Part shown: positions 54,811-64,000 of the stretch, piece after piece | Position numbering within the stretch: position 1 is the first letter of the stretch | How the letters are laid out: every line of letters starts with the position of its first letter | Assembly (NCBI GenBank): GCA_005765155.1 | Contig: VCCP01000001.1 | Span: forward strand, 2,976,001-3,040,000 | DNA length: 64,000 nucleotides | Origin: Zelopaecilomyces penicillatus | Lineage: Eukaryota; Ascomycota; Sordariomycetes; Hypocreales; Pseudodiploosporaceae | Direction: 5' to 3' | Program-made: the position numbers and the translations under genes | The notes under the pieces: model-generated | Database searches by the model: none | Told to the model about the DNA's origin: nothing | What the model saw: the letters and a program-made list of their open reading frames with translations, nothing else

Positions 54811-55503
54811 ATACTATTAGAGAGCAAGGAGCTATCCTAGAAAATCAAGTTTTAATTAATTATATTAAAACCCTTTAATAATTAGATCTTAATTATTATA
54901 TCTAATTCTATCTACTTAATTATATTTAAATCATCTAATAATTATAAACCCTACTTTATTATCTTATAATCTTATAATACTATAGATTAATATTAGTAAT
55001 ATAAATAACTTAATTATACTATTATAGCAGATATTACCTCTTATACTGCTTAAAGCTATTTCTTTATCTCCTTCTTCTCTTACTTAATATAATTCTTTTC
55101 TAATAGAATCTTTATAACTAGATAGATCAATTACCTTCTAAAAAATAAGATAAAACAGAAAAATATACCTAAGGATATAGTTATCCTTAAACTGTTATAA
55201 GAATAATTATAATAAATACACTTAGAATAATAGGAAATTGCTTTAATTATATAATATATTAAGTGATATTAGGAATAAAAGGAATAAGGTATAATAATAT
55301 TATTAATACCCTTAATAAGAATTATAAGGCTCTTGTATTAATCAGTCTTCTGATTGCTATAATATTTTGAGATACCTTAAGATATTATATTAAAATATAA
55401 AGAAGAAAAAAAGGAACTATACCTATAATTATAGCTGGAATTATATTTTATAAAAGAATAACCAATAGGCCTTAAAGACAAGACTATTAAGAGAGAGATA
55501 TTA
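54811..55503 (+). other. C1 3' untranslated region and polypurine tract
   Basis: About 690 bp lie between the chromodomain and the 3' LTR, with no recognisable coding content. It ends in the purine-rich run AAGAGAGAGA (55490-55499), the likely polypurine tract. The same stretch is found in C3 at 6754-7213. Confidence 0.65.
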
Positions 55504-55932
55504 TATCATAACCCAATAATATAATCGAACAGTAGGCTGATTATATAATCTAGAAAGAGTATATACCATAAAGAAAGAGGATTAATTAGGATAGATTAAT
55601 AGGATTACTATAAGAATAATAATAATCTAGATAAGCTAATAACTTAGATTATTAGGATTACTATTTATAGGATAGATAATCTAAGTGATCTATAATATAT
55701 ATATATATTCTTAATTTTCACTCTTTAGATATAGCTTAGATAGTTATTAATATACTTTTAACTTTATTATATTATTTACTATCACTTACTATATTAATAC
55801 TTAACCCCTAATTATAATATCTAGTATCTATTATTAATATAATAGATTATATTGCTTAGAATACTTTAACTTATCTACTAATATAAACCCTTTTTATTAG
55901 GTTTATCCCTTAGGAATTTATTAAATATTATA
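55504..55932 (+). repeat. 3' LTR of C1
   Basis: This 429-bp LTR starts TATCATAACCC, retaining Cs lost from the 5' LTR (TATTATAATCT), and ends AAATATTATA. It is followed by the CTATC target duplication. Confidence 0.9.
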
Positions 55933-55937
55933 CTATC

Positions 55938-57580
55938 AAAGAACTAATTAGATTTCACTCTTATCTTAATCAGATTAAAAAAGATTTAAATAAGATTAAA
56001 TAATCTTATAATAATATATTTCACTTACTCCCTAATAATCCCTTTTATTTACTACTAAGAGATTAATACCTATTTAATAATTCAAACCAGCTTATATTTA
56101 GCTATATACTTAGAATAAGAAATATTATACTATATCTTATTATTAATAAATTAAATATAGCTAAGTATCTATAAAGCTTTTATTATACTATCCTATAGGA
56201 TCTTAATAATTAAATAATCTATAATCAAGATATAAATAAAGTGCTCTATTTTATTTACCTAGGAGATACTATATTATTCTTAATTAATAGATATATCTTA
56301 CCTATATTATATAATAACTCTAGAGTCTTTTATATATCTATAAGAGATAGCTTACTTATACTATTTATATAAACTATTATAGTATTATCTGCTTACCCTA
56401 TTAAAGTATAGAAACCTATACTCTTTAAAGCTATTATTAATTAATAATTAAATAATAAGTTTAAGTATAATAAGATAATTAAGCCTAAGATAGTTAAGAT
56501 TATTAATATAATTATTATTAAGGAAATTAAATTAATTATAACTTAATCTAATAATAATTAAATAATAATACCCTAATAGTATTCTTTAAGAGTTAATAGG
56601 AATAGATTATTTATTATTTATTTAGTTTCTAAGCTTTTATCTAGGCTTAGTTTATTTATATATAATAGTATTAAGGATACTTAAGGATTATCTAATTAAG
56701 ATTTATTAAATAAGAAGTTAAAGTTAATATTAATATAGCTTATATTATATTTAAATCCCTAGAAATAGATTACCTTTAAGGAGTAGATAGCTAAATTAAT
56801 TTTTTTAAGTATCCCTATAATCAATTTAGATAAGAATACTAATACTTCTAGGGATATTATTATAATCCTAAGGTGGTTTATTAATAGGAATCTAAATAGA
56901 ATATCTTAATTAGATAATAAATATCTTTCTTATAAATGGATTAACCCTTCTAATAAAGAAAAAGGAAATCTAGAAAAGAAGTAAAGGAGCTAATAAAAGG
57001 AATTAGATCCTTAACCCCCTCTATATTATATATCATTAATTCGATCTATAAGATATAAGAGAGAGACCATTATTTAAATAGATATTAGTTTACCTTTATA
57101 ATACTTAAAAATAATAGAGTATATTATAATTATTAAATTCATTAAGAAGATAAATAATATATTTCTTATTAGAAAGCTTATATTATATATTAAATACTCT
57201 GATAATTATATTAATCTCTATTCTAATAGAATAATTATAAAAGAGACTCTTTAATATATTAAAGAGATAATAGAAGCTTCCTTTAATAGGCTAGTAATTC
57301 AAGCTATTTAATCTAATAGATCTAAATACTATATTATATAAGTATAATTAATAATACCTTTACCTATAGGTTAAGTAAAGGAATTAAATACTCTAGGGAT
57401 ATTAAGGGAGTTAAAGGGATTAAATATTAAAGAAATACTTAATTAAGGATAAATAAGATAGAAGAAGTAAAGTATATATATATAAGTATCTAAAGATTAT
57501 ATTTAAATATTATTATTTGATTGATTATAAATATTATTTGATTTAATAATAAAGTTATCTTTAATATTTATTAAGAGGGT
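55938..57580 (+). pseudogene. A-outer 3' region, last part, with polypurine tract
   Basis: This continues A-outer after C1 and is the complement of A-rev2 at about 35880-37520. From 55990 a sense frame is broken mainly by TAA/TAG and begins F-H-L-L-P-N-N-P-F-Y-L-L-L-R-D. Its residues match nothing I know. The related fragment at 1-487 covers the last 470 bp. The end, TTAAGAGGG (57571-57579), is the polypurine tract. Confidence 0.55.
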
Positions 57581-57976
57581 TTTAATAGCTAGATTAAATA
57601 TATCCTCTTGCTAATTAATTAAGCTATAGCTATATAAGCTATACTTAGGGGGATTGAACTATATAAGTAGATAGGCTATACCTAAGCTATTTAAATAGAT
57701 AGATATTATTAAATTTAAGTTTTTTTTCCCTTTTCTATCTAAGAATTTTCTAATATATTTAAAAGATTAGCTATTAAAAAGCTATCTTTTTTATCTAATC
57801 AGTTATAGGATAATCAATTGATCCTTTAAGTTTAATTTATTATATTACTGCTTTATAGCTTTTCTTACCTATTCAATCCTTATGGACTATACTAGCTATA
57901 TAACTACCCTAAAATCACCCTATAGTTCTATAGGTGGTGTTGGTGTTGTTATATATATTGTTTTCCTCTTATTAAA
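57581..57976 (+). repeat. 3' LTR of A-outer
   Basis: This 396-bp A LTR starts TTTAATAG and ends TTATTAAA. It is followed by ATAG (57977-57980), matching the left flank at 24968-24971. Confidence 0.93.
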
Positions 57977-57980
57977 ATAG

Positions 57981-58299
57981 CTTAATCTATTATATAAGGC
58001 TAGATTAGTAAAATAAAGGCTTATTCTTTATATCCCTTTCTTTTTTTATATTTAGAATACTTAAAAATTTTAAATAAATATTATTTAGAATATTTAAATA
58101 ATTCTAAATAATCTTAGTATTTTTTAAATATATAAGATAACTAGATTCCTAGTTAAATCCTGCTTTCTTTTCTATATTAATAATATAATTATTTCTTTGT
58201 TTTTTTCTTTAGAATTTATTTTAAATAATTATTTACTATTTTTCTTCTATTATTATTATTATTAGCTTTAATTATAACTATATACTATAAATTATAATA
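57981..58299 (+). repeat. B2 3' LTR, right part
   Basis: These are the last 319 bp of the B LTR begun at 24833, ending ATAATA. What follows at 58300 is B internal sequence in the opposite orientation (compare B0 near 5050), so B2 had inserted into B-outer. Confidence 0.87.
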
Positions 58300-59536
58300 A
58301 TAGGCTATATAATAATTTGAATTAATTATAGCTTAATAAATTAAGTATTAAATTTATTATTAAATATCTTTATAAAGCCTTTATAATTATTAAAGCTAAG
58401 CTTAAAAAGGTATTATAAAGGGTTTTATATTTTAAAGTAATATTATAATAATATTACTTATTTAATATTTAATAAGATTTTAATAATATTATAATCTAAT
58501 TTATAAAGGTTTATAAATATTATAAATAATAAAAATAAAATAATAAAAATATAGTAATTTAATAATAATTATTAAGGCTAAGGTTTATAATAAGATTTAA
58601 AAGAAAAGTAAATAATTTAAATATTTATAATTAGATTAATAGGGTTTAAAGCTATTAATTATAATTATTAAAGCCTTTTAATTTATAGATTTTTAAAAGG
58701 ATTTATATTTTCTTAAATAGTTTTTTTAAAGCTAGATCTTTTAATATATTTATAGATTATATTAATTATAATAATAATTAAAATAGCTTTAATTAAGATT
58801 ATAATAGCTTTTTAATAATTTTAATAGCTTTAATTATTATAAATTAGGTTTATAGTTATTATAATTATTATATAAGCTTTTATATTTAAAATTAAAAGGC
58901 CTATAATTCTAATAAATTTTCTTCTATTAAAAGATTCTAATCTAATATTTTTAGGGTTAAATTATTATAATTAATAATTATAATAATATAAAAGAAAAAA
59001 TAAGCTTTTAAAAATAAGCTTATAGCTATATAATAATATTATAAATAGCTAAAAGTATTAGTTATAATAATATTATAAATAACTAGATTTTAATAAAAGC
59101 TTTAAAAATAATTAATTAATTAAGGGAGGGGTAATATATATAAGAATTATTTATTATATACAAGCTATAATTAATTATAATATAGCTAATATAATACCTT
59201 TATTTAATTAATTAATTTTAATAATCTTATATAAGCCTTTTATAAAGTTAATTAATAATTTAAATAATTAATTATATTTAATATAATTAATAAAATTATA
59301 ATTTATAATTCTATAAATTTATATTAATAATCTATAAATCTAAATATAGATTATATTATATATTTAATGTTTAATTCTTATATATATAGTTTTTTAAATC
59401 TTTTAATTAATAGGAAATATAGATTTAATATAATTAAGAGGGTAGGAAAATCTAATATATAAAGAGATTAAAAAGAATAGAAAAAAAGAATCTTTTTTTT
59501 ATAATTTAAAATAATTATTCTTCTAGGCTTATAATC
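58300..59536 (-). pseudogene. 5' internal part (gag region) of B-outer
   Basis: This is co-linear with B0 from about 5050 to 6295, read on the minus strand, that is the leader and gag part next to the 5' LTR. The remainder of B-outer's internal region (about 3.7 kb with the polymerase) should lie beyond B2 but was lost in the deletion at 7854/7855. No open frame remains. Confidence 0.8.
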
Positions 59537-59984
59537 TATTATAATATATAATATATAATTATAATTAAAGCTAATAATAATAATAAAAGAAAGATAATAA
59601 ATAATTATTAAAAACAAATTTTAAAAAAAAGAAAAAAAAATTATATTATTAATATAGAAAGAAAATAGAATTAATTAGGAATCTAATTATCTTATATATC
59701 TAAATAATACTAGGATTATTTGGAATTTCTTTAGGATTTTAAATAGTTCTTTATTTAGATATTTAAGTATTTTAAATATAAGAAAAAAAAAGGGGTTTTA
59801 AAGGATAAACCTTTAAATAACTAGTCTAGCCCTTCGTAGATTAGGCTGCTAGGGGGGGTCTTAGGTCTTATAACAGGTCTGGCTGTTATAGGGTAGCAGG
59901 TCTAGCTGCTAGGCTATAGCAGGTATAGCTACTAAGCTATAACAGGTCAGGCTGTTATATAAGAAAATTCTATTTATTTTAATA
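59537..59984 (-). repeat. 5' LTR of B-outer
   Basis: This 448-bp B LTR in reverse orientation runs from TATTATAATAT to TTTTAATA. It abuts the (TA)n tract of a C LTR at 59985. The segment 59830-59960 is strikingly GC-richer than its flanks and contains the module array. Confidence 0.86.
59871..59957 (-). repeat. Four 18-bp palindromic modules at exact 23-bp spacing in B-outer LTR
   Basis: Units start at 59871, 59894, 59917 and 59940. The second is TAGCAGGTCTAGCTGCTA, with TAGCAG/CTGCTA arms. The spacing is identical to the B0 array at 6638. A partial further unit (TTAGGCTGCT) lies at 59841-59850. Confidence 0.86.
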
Positions 59985-60228
59985 TATATATATACTTTTA
60001 ACTTTTATTTTTTTTAATCTAATCTTATCTAGTTACTAATATATATTTAATATTATTATATTATTTATTATTATTTATTATTTATTATATTAATATTTAA
60101 ATCTTAATTATAATATTTTATATTTATTATTAATATAATAGATTATATTATTTAAAATACTTTAATTTATTTATAAATATAAACCCTTTTTATTATATTT
60201 ATCTTTTCAGAATTTATTAAATATTATA
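59985..60228 (+). repeat. Right part of C3 3' LTR
   Basis: This continues the C LTR from its (TA)n tract to AAATATTATA, matching C1 48785-49028. It is interpreted as the other half of the LTR at 7214-7424, split by B-outer. The sequence to the right belongs to an older C copy. Confidence 0.75.
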
Positions 60229-61910
60229 ATTATATAATAAATAATATATATTATATTAATAATTAAAATATTAGCTGCTATTTAAGCTTTTTTAAGGCTA
60301 GTTTATTATAATAAAGATATTATAGATTTAAAAGATTATAATAAATAATTTAAAAAATTATAAAAAATTATATTATTTATAAATAAATTAAATTAATAAA
60401 ATATAAATTATATAAAGAATTATAATTATTATTAATACTTATATAATTATAGAAATTAATATTATTTAATTTTATTATTAAATTATCTTTATTAAATTAA
60501 TTATTAATTATATAATTAGCTTATAATATATTTATTTTTAAATAATATAGTTTATATTAATATATATTAATTATAGCTTTATATTAAAAGTATTTTATTT
60601 ATTTTATTAAAAAGGATTAAAATTAAAAAAGCTATATTAAATATTATATAAAAATAATAATTATATAAAGAATTTTATATATAATTTTCAATTATTTATA
60701 ATATAATAAAATATTATATAAATTAATAAAGATTAAAAGAATTAATCTTTAAAAAAAGAGATATAATATAACTTTTATATTATATATTAAATAAAACTTC
60801 TTTAAATATTATTATAATATAATTAAATAATAAATTAGATTTTTAAAAACTTAAAGTATTTAAGATTAAAAAAGCTATTTTTAATATTAATTATAAACTA
60901 TTATTATTAAAAAGTATATAGTTATATATTTATATTTAATAATATATTTAATAATATAAAAGAATATATCTTAATATAAATAAAAAAAATAAAAAACAAT
61001 TAAAAAATAAAAATAATATTAAATATTATATAAAAAAACAAATAAAATAAGTATTTTATTAAATAAAAAGGTTTTATATTTAAAGATAATATATAAAAAT
61101 CTATTAATTATTAAAATTATTATTATTTAATATTATAATAATTCTTTTAAAATTAATTAATTTAATAAAAAAATCTAAATTAATAAATTTATTATTTAAA
61201 TCTAAAAAGAATTAATTTATTTTATTTAAAATACTTCAAAACTATAAATCTAATATTAAATAATATTTATATATCATTAAAATAAAAATGAAATTAATTT
61301 TATTTTTAATATCTAGTTTCTTTAAATCTTAATAAATTAATTTAAAAGTTTATTCTTTTAATTTCTTTTTAAGCTTATAAATATAAAATAAATAAATTAA
61401 AGCTAAAGAAAACTATAAATATAATTTAAATAATTAATTTTAAATCTTTAAGATATTTTTTTCAATTTCTTTTTTTTTAAAGTTTAATTAATAATATTAT
61501 TTTAAAAGTTTTATTAATAAAATTAAAGAAAATTAAATATTTTAATATAATAAGATTATATATATAAAGATATTATTAAAATATTATTATAAAAGTAATC
61601 TTATTTAATATATATTATATAATAGCTATTATTTTCTATTATATAATAAGATTACTTTTATTTAATATAATAAAAATATAATATATTTATTATTTTATTA
61701 TAAAAATCTATACCTTTAATTAATATAAAATATTTAATATTATTTATATATATAATATATTTAATAATCTTTTTAAAAGGATATAATAATTTATTAATAT
61801 AAGAAATAATTTAATATAATATAAATACTATAATTTATAAATATAAAAAAAGAAAGGAAAAGATATATTTATAGGCCTTAAGAATAAGATTTTTAAAAAA
61901 AGAGATATTA
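60229..61910 (+). pseudogene. Integrase-chromodomain end of an old family C copy (C2)
   Basis: From about 60320 this follows C1 integrase (C1 53640 on), with an internal gap after about 60500 relative to C1 (about 370 bp, which removes the second and third catalytic residues). It resumes at C1 54165 and continues through the chromodomain around 61050-61120 (L-x-K-K-G-F-like remnant). The rest, to 61910, is poorly alignable 3' sequence ending in a purine-rich run. It is extremely AT-rich and clearly older than C1. The first about 90 bp did not align with C1. Confidence 0.72.
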
Positions 61911-62380
61911 TATTATAATTTAATAATAAAGATTATATAATAAGCTTTAACTATATAAATATATAATATTATTAAATAAATGTTATAGATTTATAATTAT
62001 ATAGAATTAGATTATAATTCCAAAGATAATTCTAGGCTTAGGATTATTCTTAAAAATATAATTTAATAGATAAGCTTATAACTTTAAATATAATTTAATA
62101 ACAAGAATTATAGCTTAAATTATAATCTATAATATATATATCTATACCTTTAAGTTTTACTTTTTTAATTTAATCTTAATTAGTTATTAATATATAATAT
62201 ATCTTTAATATTATTATATTATTTATTATTATTTATTATATTAATATTTAAACCTTAATTATAATATTTTATATCTATTATTAATATAATATGATTATAT
62301 TACTTAAAAAACCCTGATATATCTATTAATATAAACCCTTTTTATTAGATTTATCTTTTAAAAATTTATTAAATATTATA
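61911..62380 (+). repeat. 3' LTR of C2
   Basis: This starts TATTATAATTTAATAAT, follows the C LTR with divergence and ends AAATATTATA. Its length is about 470 bp, against 429 bp in C1, so it carries small insertions or belongs to a variant subfamily. Confidence 0.72.
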
Positions 62381-64000
62381 TATTTATTTAATAATATTAT
62401 AATATTCTATAATAAATATATTTAAATATTTAATATCAAGCTTAATTAAAATCTTATAATTATTATATATTTAAATTTAAAATTTAAAGGGAATTTTTAT
62501 TATAAAATTAAATATTTATAAACCTTAATATAAATATATAAAAATCTTTTTATATATTATTTATATTATTAATCCTTAATAAATATAAATTAATATATAT
62601 AATATAAGTATTATATTTATATAATATTAATTAAAATTATAAAGCTATTTTAATATATCTTTTTTAATTTAATATATTGATATTATTATTTAATTAATAT
62701 TCTTTTAAAAAAAGATTAAAAGCTATATTTATTAATAGATTTATATAAAATTCTTCAAATAAATAAATATTATTATAATAGAATTAATAGAATTTTAATA
62801 TTTCTTATATTTTATTTATAAAAATTATCTTTTTATTTAAAATTATTAATAATTAAAAAAAGAAACCTTTAAAAAAGCTTTTATATAATAATAAAGAAAT
62901 TATAAAGAAAAAAAGAAATTATAAATTTCATATAAAATAATAATATTACTTATAATTATAAATTAAAATTACTTTAAAAAATATAATAATTTAATTAAAA
63001 TTAAAGAAAAAAATTAATAGCCTTTTTAATTATAAAATAATCTTTATATATCTTATATTATAATATAATTATAATAAAAAAATTATAATATATTTTATTT
63101 TATAATATTAAAATAAATTAAAATAATTATCTATATTATTAAATAAGATATTATATTTTATTAAGATAAAAGAAAATAAATTAATATATTTATAATATTT
63201 TTATAAAAAAAAGATTATATAATAAATAAGAAAACTTAAAGATTATAAAAGTATAATTTAATAATTTAAATTTTAAAAATAAGATAAAATATAAGATAAT
63301 ATTAAAAAAATAATAAATATATTATAATTTTTAAATTTAAAAGAGTTTTATAAAAGATATAAAGATTATATATTAAATATAATATAATTTTAAAGAATTT
63401 ATATAATATTATTCTTTAACTTTAAATTATAAAGATTTATAATATTAATAAAAATAATTATCTTTTATAATAATAATTATATATTAAAATAAAAGTAAAA
63501 TAAAATAAAAAAGATTTATATAATAAATAAATATAAATCTAATATTTAATTAAGATTTAAAAGAAATAATATTAATATAATTATTTAAATATCTTAATAT
63601 AATTATAATATTAATTAAAGTCTATAAAAGATTAATAATAATAATATAATAAAGCTAATAATAGTATATTAATAATATTATAATAAATTTTAATTTTAAT
63701 TTTATTTTAATATTATTAAATTAATAAAGATATTTATAAAAATAAATATTAATTATATAATAAAGTAAAATCTATATATAATATAATATAATAATTATAT
63801 TAAAAAATAAGATTCTTTTATTATTTTAAAAATAATCTTTATTAATTTAATTTAATATAAATTTTAATAAATTTTAATAAAATAAAAATAAGAAATAATT
63901 AATATATTAATAATTTAATTATTATTTATATTTAAAAATAAAAAAGCTTTTTTTTAAGATTTAATTATTAAATTTAAATTAAAATATAAAAAAAAGCTAT
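62381..64000. other. Unassigned, extremely AT-rich sequence
   Basis: This 1.6 kb is almost free of G and C beyond scattered aag/ctt words. I found no match to families A, B or C on either strand, no open reading frame and no RNA gene. It is probably a still older, RIP-saturated repeat that served as the target of C2, but I have no positive evidence for its identity. Confidence 0.4.

Larger units (their letters stand above)
48600..55932 (+). mobile_element. Complete family C Ty3/gypsy chromovirus C1, nested in A-outer
   Basis: This 7,333-bp element has two LTRs of exactly 429 bp (48600-49028 and 55504-55932). The 5-bp flanks are TTATC (48595-48599) and CTATC (55933-55937), one RIP transition apart. 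A-outer resumes in register after it. It contains a gag with a decayed CCHC knuckle, protease, RT (YLDN), RNase H, an integrase with D, D and E codons all present, and a chromodomain. The chromodomain places it among the chromoviruses, whose integrases can be guided to heterochromatin. It is one of the least degraded elements here. Confidence 0.93.
24972..57976 (+). mobile_element. Full-length family A Ty3/gypsy-like element A-outer, carrying two nested elements
   Basis: The LTRs at 24972-25367 and 57581-57976 are both 396 bp in direct orientation. They are flanked by ATAG at 24968-24971 and 57977-57980, a 4-bp target duplication inside the B2 LTR. A-rev2 (35484-48315, plus a 4-bp duplication) and C1 (48600-55932, plus a 5-bp duplication) lie inside. 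Removing them leaves 12,831 bp, within 1 bp of the independently delimited A-rev2. Order: LTR, long gag-like region, protease, RT, RNase H, integrase, about 4.8 kb of unexplained sequence, LTR. This exceeds the 5-8 kb usual for fungal gypsy elements. All coding potential is lost to RIP. Confidence 0.93.

Noticed and set aside
24972..57976. Reading 24972-35879 as one element with two inverted LTRs (a foldback transposon)
   Set aside because: LTRs of one element must be direct repeats. Target duplications show that the LTR at 35484 belongs to A-rev2 and that A-outer ends at 57976.
1..64000. Mitochondrial or organellar DNA, or a bacterial AT-rich genome
   Set aside because: No rRNA, tRNA or respiratory genes and no open frames. 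Retrotransposons with RIP-type changes are nuclear and fungal.

Overview
The window looks like a gene-free, extremely AT-rich block (about 10-25% G+C by eye, depending on the layer) from a filamentous ascomycete. It is built entirely of nested, mutation-wrecked LTR retrotransposons. CpA/TpG are scarce and TpA is abundant. Former Gln/Arg/Trp codons read as stops, and catalytic Asp codons read as Asn. This is the signature of repeat-induced point mutation (RIP) in Pezizomycotina. I found no host gene, tRNA, rRNA or CRISPR array, and no open reading frame of credible length on either strand.

Three families account for nearly everything. The names A, B and C are mine. Family A is Ty3/gypsy-like, with 396-397 bp LTRs (ends TTTAATAA/TTATTAAA), 4-bp target duplications and a full length of about 12.83 kb. 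It carries an aspartyl protease, reverse transcriptase (RT), RNase H and integrase, followed by roughly 4.8 kb of unexplained sequence before the 3' LTR. Family B is Ty1/copia-like, with about 460-475 bp LTRs and a length of about 6.3 kb. Its LTR carries a regular array of 18-bp palindromic modules spaced 23-24 bp. Family C is a Ty3/gypsy chromovirus with 429 bp LTRs, a length of 7.33 kb, a DD35E integrase and a C-terminal chromodomain.

Layout from left to right. 1-884: 3' end of an A element, inserted in the left LTR of a minus-strand B element (B0, 889-6753). B0 sits in a C fragment (C3, 6754-7424). 7425-7854: truncated left LTR of a large host B element (B-outer, minus), whose right end is 58300-59984. 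7855-7893: tail of a plus-strand A LTR at a deletion junction. 7894-9611 and 16338-21767: minus-strand A element (A-rev1), split by a complete plus-strand B (B1, 9612-16332), whose 3' LTR holds a solo A LTR. 21768-24971 and 57981-58299: 3' half of a plus-strand B (B2), interrupted by a solo A LTR. 24972-57976: full A element (A-outer, plus), which contains a full minus-strand A (A-rev2, 35484-48315) and a full C (C1, 48600-55932). 59985-60228: rest of the C3 LTR. 60229-62380: older C copy (C2). 62381-64000: AT-rich sequence I could not assign.

The order of events follows from the nesting: C2/C3, then B0 and B-outer, then B2, then A-rev1 and A-outer, then B1, the solo A LTRs, A-rev2 and C1. 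Removing the two inserts and their target duplications from A-outer leaves 12,831 bp, against 12,832 bp measured independently for A-rev2, so the reconstruction is self-consistent. A single deletion of at least about 13 kb at 7854/7855 explains all the missing halves. No copy can be autonomous now. The inner layers (A-outer, A-rev2, C1) are visibly less degraded than the outer ones.
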